A DNA stretch of 60,843 nt from the NCBI GenBank assembly GCA_015852425.1, contig JAAAIG010000014.1:67114-127956 (forward strand). The letters are read 5' to 3'. This document shows, one piece after another, positions 33,861 through 42,357 of the stretch. The notes beneath the pieces were generated by a model, which was not told where the DNA came from, did not search any database, and was given only the letters and a program-made list of their open reading frames with translations. Within the stretch, counting starts at the first letter, position 1. Every line of letters begins with the position of its first letter. This stretch comes from Gryganskiella cystojenkinii. Its lineage: Eukaryota > Mortierellomycota > Mortierellomycetes > Mortierellales > Mortierellaceae. The translations under genes and the position numbers were made by a program.

Positions 33861-35029
33861 CTTATTTATCTATTTGACGCACCAAAATTGCCACCAAAAT
33901 CTACTCCCGTGTGACCTTAGGCTATCAAATTACCCCCGTGCGTGTGTGTGTGTTTATTCCTTCAAGCCAACGGGGAGCTCTGCTTTAACAAATGCAACCC
34001 TTTCTTTCCTTCACTATCACATCACCTCTGGATTTGACAATACGGTGGCACGACATGGCAATCTGGCACAAAAATAGGAATATGCACCGAGGTGTGCTAG
34101 GGAACCGCCACAGAGGGAAGGGGGGGGGATGGATTTTCATTTTCCCAATAAAGAATCAGAAATTACAGTCGACGATTTGTTGTAAGTTGTGTGTAATTCC
34201 AAATCAAGCTACTATCTATCAATGTCCGTCTTGTTGCGAGTGAGGTTGTTGCTTGCTGTTGGTTGAGATCCTGCCTCCTCGCAGCTCCTTTCATGTCGAT
34301 CTCGAAGAGACTTATGGATAGCTGCTATTCTCAAGCCCAGTATGCCTCATGGCCACTTTGAAGTATGATGATTGCCTCGCCGACGGGTTATGCTCTAGCT
34401 TTCCATGAGATACTTGAGTTCCTGTACGATAGTCTGGCGGCCGTTGATGACGATACTCAGCTCTATGCGTATTCAACGTTGAATGTCCATTTTTTTATTT
34501 TTTTTTTGCTGTTGTTGTAAAAGGGAGCAAAAGGGTGACCTCAGACGAAAGAGAGAGATCCATAGACGGCGGTGCATGGGATGGCACGTAGTACAAGATT
34601 TGCGTGAACTCCTTCCGCGACGCATCCTCAGTTTTTCAGGGAAGGTCTGATGTGCTACAACAGTAAGCTTTCCTTTAATGGGTTATTCCGCTCCTGCGAA
34701 AAGGGTATTTTTTTCCCACTCCAATGAGTAACCGGGAACAGCAGCCGTTGGAAGCGGCGTGTAAATTCGCACGCCGTCAAGGCACCCAGTCAATCGTGTT
34801 ACATCGGGCCAGAAGAGCAAGGGCAACCATTATCCGTGAGTTAACTTTTCAGGTGATTACTAGGCGGCGTGTTATTAATTATTACTGCTGTGTCTCGTCC
34901 TCGCCTTTTAGATCCAGGACTGCGTATAAACACCTGTGGATTCGAGAGCTACCCCATCTCCATCATCAGATCAGCAATATCTCTCCCTCTTTCCCTCTCA
35001 CCTTCCCTCGCGCATCACCCAACAACAAG
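33861..35029. other. Left part of the inserted island, noncoding
   Basis: The inserted segment begins at 33861, next to ACCAAAATTGCCACCAAAAT (33881-33900). No gene is supported until the small secreted protein. The island looks somewhat more AT-rich than its flanks. It holds a run of G (34122-34129), T tracts near 34490-34508 and an ATTCAACGTTGAAT palindrome near 34467-34481. Confidence 0.6.
34925..34930 (+). promoter_or_regulatory. TATA box of the small secreted protein gene
   Basis: TATAAA lies 105 bases before the ATG, followed by a CT-rich leader (34956-35020) and an ACAACAAG start context. This is a compact, complete promoter. Confidence 0.6.
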
Positions 35030-35209
35030 ATGCGATTCTCAGTCATCCTTGCCTCCATTGCTCCCTTGGCCGGCTCTGTCATGGCGGAGCCCTACTATTG
35101 CGGCGCGAACGGCTTTTGCACATCGATTCGAAACTGCCATGGTATCGGTAATAAGCCTATCAGCGGATACTGCGAAAACAGCAAGATCTGCTGCGACGGG
35201 AGCGGTTAG
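35030..35209 (+). CDS. Small secreted cysteine-rich protein (59 aa)
   Basis: The ATG at 35030 gives 59 residues. Residues 1-19 are a clear signal peptide (MRFSVILASIAPLAGSVMA, cleavage after the final Ala). The mature chain is about 40 residues with six cysteines in the pattern C-x5-C-x5-C-x11-C-x5-C-C, ending KICCDGSG, enough for three disulfides. The spacing recalls small disulfide-knot folds such as clip-like or defensin-like domains, but no family can be assigned. It has its own TATA box and leader and sits in the inserted island between decayed sequences, so it is the best candidate for a working cargo gene there. A secreted effector or antimicrobial role is possible but unproven. Confidence 0.65.
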   Translation: MRFSVILASIAPLAGSVMAEPYYCGANGFCTSIRNCHGIGNKPISGYCENSKICCDGSG

Positions 35210-35825
35210 AGCCCTGGCATTCCCCACAAATAGTCGGCAGACTGCAGGAGAAAATAACTAGGCTCACTGTTGAGGTTACCATAACGAAATCTAAAAAAGC
35301 AAAATAAAAAAACGTTCCCACAACGTTGACCCATTGCGTCGTGTCTGTCTTGAAGCTCGTGTCCACCATTCTTACTGCTAACATTTGTCGCTGCAATTGG
35401 AGTCACCACTGCCCAGCATCACTATAATACCTTCTTCTCCCAAAATAAATACTGTCAACGACTAAAAAATCGTTACAGTACTTCGCATACAAGTCACAGT
35501 CAATGGTAACCTTTATTTTATCAAGTCGAAAGCGGGACTAAGTAGAATCAACACAGCCATAACAACCGCCGAGACTTCTAGACTATTGTCCTACAAGAGT
35601 CTTTCTATCAGCATGGTCATAACCTATCCAGCATAAACCCGACTTGCTCGTTTAATGCACCCAGCTCTTACCCTCATTCTCCTGCCCGCACACCTGGGAA
35701 CTATACTCCTCATCCCTTCCCTTCTATCGTGTCAAGTCCACAAGAGTGTTACCGCATCCCCAGCCGAGAAAGTTGGCAAATCATAAACCAAGCCAGAGGA
35801 GGAGGAGGAGGAAGAGGAGGAGGCG
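35210..35825. other. 3' flank of the secreted protein gene
   Basis: Nothing coding is seen. AAATAAAAA-type words near 35300 and AATAAA near 35445 could act as polyadenylation signals. Confidence 0.5.
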
Positions 35826-36560
35826 GTGGTGTCTTTGTTGTACTTAAACTGGGTGATTAATAGCTTGTCGAAGAGGGCGTCAAGGCTAAAAGACACTCCA
35901 GCAATGGAGAGAATGAAGGACGACCTAGCAATCCTGGAAGAAGAACAGACAAGATTCAACAAACTCTGGAAGCGTTTTCTAGCCATCAACTACGACGAAG
36001 ACTTTATCGACGCAATCGGACCAAGGCCAGAGAAGGAAACACTCAACAAGGGCGGATCAAATAGAGCCACTGTTGCTAGACACCTGGGAGATGACCATCG
36101 GGTCTCTAAAGACTTTAATGAAAGTGAACGCAACGCTTCATATCAAAGATGAGATGGAGAACCGGCAGGAACAACTGAAGACCGCGCCAGAAAGATGATT
36201 GACAGCATCCTTGGACGTACTAGGCAAGGTTTTCATTGATCGGCTCTAAGTACAAACGGACCACGCAACAGTCAACAAGCTCGCCACAGAAGAAGTCCTA
36301 GAAGGTGCCCTGCATTGGTTCGTCGAAAGGTATAGACCCAGACCAGCAAGAAAGATCGAGGCCAGGTGACGATGGGAAACATAGTACACGCCAACATGCA
36401 GAGCGGAGGAAGAGAATGGCGACTGGTACAAGGGCCGGATAGAACCGCCAACGCAGGAAGAATTCGAAGAAATCGTCAAGTACTCGTCAATCATGAAACC
36501 CCTGGAGTATCAGGACTCACTAACGACATGTCATTTTCCAGATGGAAGGCCAGCATGAGA
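35826..36560 (+). pseudogene. Decayed coding region of a coiled-coil protein, unknown family
   Basis: The frame starting near 35826 reads as charged helix (MERMKDDLAILEEEQTRFNK, then LWKRFLAINYDEDFIDAIGP). Coding character then moves to another frame near 36100 (KDEMENRQEQLK) and continues to about 36550 with several in-frame stops (VLEGALHWFVERYRPRPARK; EEFEEIVKYSSIMKPLEYQD). Repeated stops and a frame shift show a broken gene. It could be a remnant of a transposon-encoded protein or a host gene; I do not recognise it. Confidence 0.4.
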
Positions 36561-37570
36561 GGTCGATCCTTTCAAGTGGTAAGCTGTGTATTGTGCAGGG
36601 TCGACTTTTGGGCTGGAAGACTGGTATTCTCGACTGCATACCCAAAACTGAAGAATAGTCAGAGGGCACGGCGGAAGTGAGACCTTGCGGATAGACTCAG
36701 CACGACAATGCAACGCCCCAACATCCTACGCGGACCAAATTATTCAATACTCAGGGGAGCGATCGCGAAGGATAGCTTGCTCTACATCTCCACAACAAGC
36801 GCAGCGGGAGCCCCTTTCTCGTCCAGAAATAAACCGTCGCAGCGGATAGGGTGCATATCCACTCTGGATTCACAAATGTCGAATAAATGTCGAATCGAAT
36901 AGTTTCTTTCGAACATTTGAGAAACTCTGATATCCACCTTTGTCTGAACCATGGAGTTACCGCCTCGACTTCTCCCGAGCAAGGACGCGCAGTCTTGGGT
37001 GGGAGATCTACTCATCCCTTTCACACCCTCTTGAGCACGCGTCTCGAGCGCGCGCCTTGACCGCAAGTATGCTGTCTTTGCTTTCCAGTTTCCACTTTAA
37101 CAGCTCCATAGCAACAGCAGGGCTGGTCGCTTGTTAACTGATTAGAAGAAAGGAGCTTGACGAAGAAAACTGGAAAAGATCAATCATTGGAGTAATCTCT
37201 TTGATCGTTCAAACTTAAAAGATATCTTATGACACTGGCGAGTTCTCGATGTGCTTTCGCAACCTTTTTCTTTCCTCTTTTTCTTCTTCTCCCTCTATCC
37301 CTCTATTTTTGCTTTCTTCCTCAAACAGCACCTGCTTTTTGCTCACACCCTCCAAGCGCCTCGTTCCTACTTTTTTCATACTACCCCTATTGGTCATCCA
37401 CTAAACATCCAAAAACCAGCCCGACCATCCGCAAGCGGACGTTTTGGTATCCAGTTGAACATGGTCGCGTTTTACTCGATTCAACAAGACGATCCACTGA
37501 ACTTTTTGTCCTCCTGTTGTTGCTATTGTTATTGTTTATTTTGTTTTCTTTCATTCTCTTTCGAGTAAGT
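36561..37570. other. Island segment without a clear gene
   Basis: A minus-strand frame at 36782-37066 and plus-strand CT-rich frames at 37229-37582 are open but have no recognisable sequence. The CT-rich block at 37260-37420 resembles a promoter or leader for the decayed region that follows. Confidence 0.4.
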
Positions 37571-37604
37571 GTTTACTCATGATCAATAGGTAATGCGACA
37601 TTGT

Positions 37605-38556
37605 GTACCCGATGTACTCTTTTTATGGAGAAGAACTGTGTCCGTCTTTTAGAGTCGAAATTGCTGCCTGGTTTTACCATTTCCAGGCTGGATCTTGAAG
37701 AACATAGTCAACCTCTATCGCTCAAGGATGACTATGTCGAGATAAGTGAGATGATCTGCTTGCAGTCAACACTGGGAGTGTTGTTGGATTTGAGCGACTT
37801 TCCGGAGCCTGCATCGTTACAGGATCGATCACCACAAGAATCCTCGGTCTTAAGGTGTATGGTCGAGATATCACTATCGATCCTTATGCCGAGAAAATAA
37901 CGGTCGTCCCTCCAGTGTTCCTACAGCTACGAGCAGTACTCAGTATCGTGGGCGACTGAAGCTGGTGATCTTTAGAAGACAACTTCAGGAATAAGCGGCT
38001 CGTTCTTGGAGTTCGGGACTTCAACTATCTTGTGATATCCATCGATTATAAGGGATCTCTTGAAATTGGACCTTCGAAATGTGCAGTGATACCTATCAGC
38101 ATCTCTAGTAGTATTTTGGTATCCAACAAGAAAGTTGGATATTCACTCTCTGGCACAATACCAGCATCGGCAGAAGTACGAGGTAATTTTGGTGACTACA
38201 CTACATATTCGACTAGAAGAGGAGCACTTTTCGGATTTGCTTCGATTTCGAAACTGCCCCTGACCGTGTTCACTTTAGACCTTTGGGAGACACCTCTGTC
38301 CAAGGGTTTTCATCGCCTTTGGGTTCGTGCTAAAGACGATCCAACGGCCATTATCCTGCACAAGAGCGATATTGACATCCCGGAGGCCAAGGATAAGCGA
38401 ATAGCAGCAAATATTTGCCATCGCTTGCGAGACTTCTTTGGTTGTTCGGACATGGTGAATGTGTCCAACAACAAAGAAGACGAAAACTTACTCTTGGAAC
38501 TGGCTGGCAGCTTCTCTTCTTTGAAATCCGATAGAAACGGAACCATATCTACTTAA
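37605..38556 (+). pseudogene. Decayed coding region of unknown family
   Basis: Protein-like stretches lie in different frames in order: LLPGFTISRLDLEEHSQPLS (about 37655), then TGSITTRILGLKVYGRDITI and KITVVPPVFLQLRAVLSIV (37815-37960), then CAVIPISISSSILVSNKKVG and GFHRLWVRAKDDPTAIILHK through to TAA at 38554-38556. Frame changes without good splice signals point to a broken gene, although unrecognised introns could explain some of them. I found no known domain. Confidence 0.35.
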
Positions 38557-39213
38557 ATAAAGCATCAGTAAAATAGTTACGAATTCGCTGAAGTTCGCTG
38601 AGAATTCGCAGCAAAAAGGCGTCCCTCGCGCTGTGGAAAGAGGTTTTCTCACCCTGGACAACAAAAATTGTCGCACTTAGAGGATATTCAACTTTAAACC
38701 TTCCACTAAACAACCACAGCACGAAATGCAGCTCATCAAACTGGCTTTGCCATGCACTTATTTCTCCCTTTTATTTTGATAACTAGAGACATCCCCTCTG
38801 GTCGTCGTTAATATTTCATGGCTGTGCCCTCCCGTGAATGTTGCTTTCAGTCTTGATCTCCCAGAATATGGCTCTGCTCTTTCCTTTGTCTTAAGCCCTT
38901 ACCGTATCTCTTAGGAGAGGATACCTGCGAGGCTGCGACTTCCAGTAAATAGGCCTCTTTCCAAATACTCTATGCCTCTCCAGTCAACAATCACACTTAA
39001 TCTTACCGATCCAGGAATATAATAAAGAGAAAGAATGTTTCATCACACATTGAACCACAAGTGGTCCATATTTTTCATTGACACAAGCTGCCCGCTTGAG
39101 CCACGGGTTAAGCCGCATATCCACTCCTTGTCTGTCTAGAACTATATAAAAGTTGAATTTTCAACGAGATACAAATCATTCTCACCAATAAAACCTCCGA
39201 TAGGATCACCAAG
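38557..39213. other. Island spacer with a TATA box at 39143-39150
   Basis: TATATAAA at 39143-39150 precedes the signal-peptide remnant by 64 bases. Nothing coding is seen elsewhere in this stretch. Confidence 0.5.
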
Positions 39214-39318
39214 ATGAAGTCTTTTACCGTTGTCGCTGCTACTGCTCTTGTAGCAACTACTGTTTCTGCCGTTTCAGTCTATTTAATCTTGTTGACGCCA
39301 ACATTTCACCGACCCTAA
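39214..39318 (+). pseudogene. Signal-peptide-only remnant of a secreted protein gene
   Basis: The ATG at 39214 begins a textbook signal peptide (MKSFTVVAATALVATTVSAV) with a TATA box 64 bases upstream and a CACCAAG start context. After 34 residues the frame stops (TAA 39316-39318) with no mature domain. Either the gene was cut off just after its signal-peptide exon by a rearrangement, or an intron begins here with a lost partner exon. Confidence 0.5.
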
Positions 39319-39495
39319 CTTGTTCTTCCACACCACGCCAGTAACCCCGCGACCAAAAATTGTTCTGGGCTCTCATGTTATCTGCCATAAACAACCACAA
39401 TTAGCCACCAAATAGTATAATATATTATAACCACTTTTTCAGTAAAATACCGTGCAAGCTCTTTCTCGTCTCAGTTAAACACCACAACATCAAAT

Positions 39496-39948
39496 ATGTC
39501 TCTCTCTGGTCTCCCGATATCACCGTTCAGTATCTCTAACAAATCTAAAAAGCCCGAGTCAGAGAGAACCCTCTACCGCTTGGAGGAGTCTGTGCCTGAC
39601 CGCCGTTCAAGCTTTATCTGCCTTAAAAGAAGTCTTCGTATCACAGCAGTACTGCTGCCTATGACAGTGATATCGCTCGTCATTTATGCTGCTGTTGCGT
39701 CATCAGTATTGACTGGATATGGCAGTTGTCTATCTGGGTATAATATGGTGTGGATTGGACACTGTGCGAAGTCACGGCGTGACAAAGGGCATTTCGTTCA
39801 ACGCGATGTCACATCAACGTTTGATGTTCCATATTGGTATGCACGATCGCCCCTCTGCACTACTAAAGAGGTCAACATACTTACAACACTGTCGATTATC
39901 TCAGCGTTACTATTCTTTTCTGTTGCTTTGTATGGTGCAAAGAAATGA
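39496..39948 (+). CDS. Hypothetical small membrane protein (150 aa, two membrane helices)
   Basis: An uninterrupted ORF of 150 residues starts at an ATG in an AACATCAAAT context. A basic Ser-rich N-terminus is followed by helix 1 (AVLLPMTVISLVIYAAVASSVL, about residues 52-72). An outside loop of about 55 residues carries three cysteines. Helix 2 (ILTTLSIISALLFFSVALYG, about 127-147) leads to a short basic end (AKK). The N-in, loop-out, C-in layout is consistent with the charges. I do not recognise a family. It is the only intact-looking ORF of this size inside the island apart from the secreted protein and the Helitron chimera. Confidence 0.5.
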   Translation: MSLSGLPISPFSISNKSKKPESERTLYRLEESVPDRRSSFICLKRSLRITAVLLPMTVISLVIYAAVASSVLTGYGSCLSGYNMVWIGHCAKSRRDKGHFVQRDVTSTFDVPYWYARSPLCTTKEVNILTTLSIISALLFFSVALYGAKK

Positions 39949-40847
39949 TTAGTACAATTACACCCTTTTCCGTTGATCGCTTAATAAATTCCCATCCAAA
40001 CTTTTCTTGCCACAAAAATTGCTGCTCGTTCCTGCCATCGTTCTACTTCGCCCAAAAATCGCCACCATAACAAACGCCACCAACCTTAAATCACCACCAA
40101 CAAAAAATTTCTCCACCAACTGCATCCTCAAAGGGGAAAGAGGGATGTATCTAGAGGCGCTGCGACTCACGTTAATCAAATGTCTCCAATCTCTCATTGT
40201 GTAAGGACATAGAAGTCGTTGTGACTCTTGACGTTTGGAAGGGTCCAGAAAACCCAAAGTTGATCCGCTTCGTGAGCGTTACCATCCTCGACTCCTCTGG
40301 ATCATTTGTTCTTACTTCAATTATGTCATCTGCTTTTTCAAAGAACGTGTGCCCCATGGATGTTTGGAATGTCCGGAATGCAATGTATAAGTCTACCACT
40401 GCTTGCCAACAGAAAAGACAAGAGGAGTCGAGTTAATTCTGGATTAAAGTTTTCTTTCGCGTTGCAATATGATGTATTCTTACCTGTGCGATATTGTTGG
40501 CTACTTGATCGAGTGATTGATTGAGTGTGGAAAAGTGTGGCGTAATGTTCCTTTTGGTGTGACAGATGGAGGCCGTGGCTTGGACTGATAAATCGTCATA
40601 GTGAGCCACAGTCATTCTCCTCGAGATAAATGACCGCTGATTTTTTTGTAACTCGATCATCATCTTTACTTGTCGACTGGGCTGTCTGTAATTCTATGCA
40701 AGCGGATTTGACGGTAACGAGGACTTTGCCGTTATTGGTTCTTCTGATACGGATTCACAAAAGTCGATCAAGGTCAGACGCGTACCAAATGGTTATCAGA
40801 ATAATACTTTACTAATAGGCCAGTCAAGACACGCATGATGATCCTGT
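39949..40847. other. Island segment upstream of the Helitron remnant
   Basis: A cluster of CCAC/CAAAAAT-type words lies at 40009-40110. A protein-like stretch at about 40210-40400 (VEVVVTLDVWKGPENPKLIR; PMDVWNVRNAMY) has no start, splice partner or recognised domain and may be a further decayed fragment. Confidence 0.4.
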
Positions 40848-41395
40848 TTGTTCACAATGCACTGGAAGAGGCAGTGGTTGCGATTCTGGAAAATTGCTAC
40901 GAGCACTCGAAAAGACCGGGAAGGCTGGGCTATGAGAAAAACCGGTGGTATCCGAGCATGGTGCTGGGTATTTGAACTTCAGGATCGCGGTACACCACAC
41001 ACGCACTTTTGTCTGTGGACCAAAAACAGCACCGAGCAGATGATAAACGATGCACATGTTTTAAACAAGAGATTGAAGAGAAGCCGGAAGATCAGGCACT
41101 TGTTTTGAAACACCAGATTCACAAGTGCACTGCCTATTGCAGCCCTGAAGGGAGAGCAACCTGTCGATTGAAGTATCCGAGACATCCCAGTAATCTTCCT
41201 GCACTTGTAGATGAAGAAGGTCGTTACGTTTTACCACGGGCAGAAGGAGATGGATACAATATGGACCTTCTTTGTTTTGGTCGAGTGAACAGTACAATGA
41301 AGGAGACAGAGCCAAGTATTACATGTGTAAATTTGTCACGGAGCAAATTAAGCAAGTGACTATTGTCACTGATAAGGAAAAGAGTGATTCCTCAG
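40848..41395 (+). mobile_element. Decayed Helitron Rep (replication initiator) domain fragment
   Basis: The frame from 40848 carries WVFELQDRGTPHTHFCLW, which matches the Helitron HUH-nuclease block ('Y/FQ.RG.PH.H..LW'); the two histidines bind the metal. The following text is in a second frame (QIHKCTAYCSPEGRATCRLK, then YPRHPSNLP), as in the Cys/His region after the Rep histidines. The third part is in yet another frame (YNEGDRAKYYMCKFVTEQ), resembling the 'YY..KY..K' catalytic-tyrosine helix region. Two frame changes and the absence of the helicase show an inactive, truncated element. The fragment ends where the copied bZIP sequence begins. Confidence 0.72.
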
Positions 41396-41399
41396 AGCA

Positions 41400-41733
41400 T
41401 CCAAGAACTCGATCGCACTCGCGCACAAATGATGGCTATTCAATCCTAGAGTCCCTGATGGTCCAGAACGGGTTGACGATACCGGTGATGGAGCCCTTGA
41501 TTCCGTTCTCAGAGACGGAGGCTGGGATCGCCGCCGCTAATGCTTCAAGATCAGCGACCGCACCAGACTCAACCGCTAATGCAGCCGACCAACCAGTCGG
41601 ATCATCATCCAGGAGTCAAGAAGGAGGAGGAGGCGATTACGAAGAAGACGAAGACCAAGAGGAGGACGAGGAAGATGAGGATGCGGATCAAACTATGCAG
41701 TTTTCCTCGTCGGATATCAGGCATCGACAGTAA
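41400..41733 (+). pseudogene. Truncated 3' fragment of the bZIP gene, fused to Helitron sequence
   Basis: It repeats the last part of the bZIP gene (32958-33325) but lacks about 37 bases present there after GGCTATTCA. The basic region is missing. The ORF that reads the Helitron tail (from 41272) passes the junction and, thanks to that deletion, enters the genuine bZIP frame (SLMVQNGLTIPVMEPLIPF) down to the normal stop at 41731-41733, a 153-residue chimera. Confidence 0.85.
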
Positions 41734-42357
41734 AACAACCAACAACAGCTCAGTCTGCCTCCTTTTATTCCCAGTCTCTCTCGGCTTACTAAAAAAGCTA
41801 CTTGTAAATATTAATAGCGTCGCGATAAAAAAATAGTCCTTTCCTTTCCAACAACATCTTTGAAACATCAAAACTTGTATATTACAATAAAAAAATTCCT
41901 CCCGCGGAGGAAGAAGGAAGACTAGACTTCACCTGCAAAGTAAAAGTATCCAAAGCGTAACGAAGACCGTGAACAAAAAAATACATTTAAAAAAATTTAA
42001 GAGGGAAAAAGAGGTATTTACAAAAGGGAGGAGGTAGTCAAGATGCCGTTTACTGGTTATCCTTCCATCCGCAAAGGCTGGTAGAATCCTCCAAAGGACC
42101 GGATTCGACCTGTCGTCGAGGGCGTCGTAGAGGCAGAGGGAGTGGTGACCGGATCGACGACCGTCGAAGCCGCGAGAAGTGACTGAGGCGGAGGTGAGAA
42201 CGGACGAGGCGAAAAGATAAACTCTGGCGAGTTCTTGTCCACTAGAAAGAGCTCGCCGCCACTATCCACGGTCTGCGATCGGATCCTGGGGGCTGAGTTT
42301 GAGTCGATGATGTCCGCACCGGTACCGGTATCTTGAACCTTCGAGGGGGAGGACACT
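41400..42357. repeat. Right copy of the 0.9 kb direct repeat
   Basis: This copy matches 32958-33860. It contains a broken bZIP end and the intact 3' end of the phosphatase gene. Relative to the left copy it lacks about 37 bases in the bZIP part and keeps the 89 bases that the left copy lost. The middle is identical by eye. Confidence 0.95.

Noticed and set aside
33861..41399. Complete autonomous transposon or LTR element filling the island
   Set aside because: I see no long terminal repeats, no intact transposase, integrase or reverse transcriptase, and no Helitron helicase. Only a decayed Rep fragment at the right end is supported.
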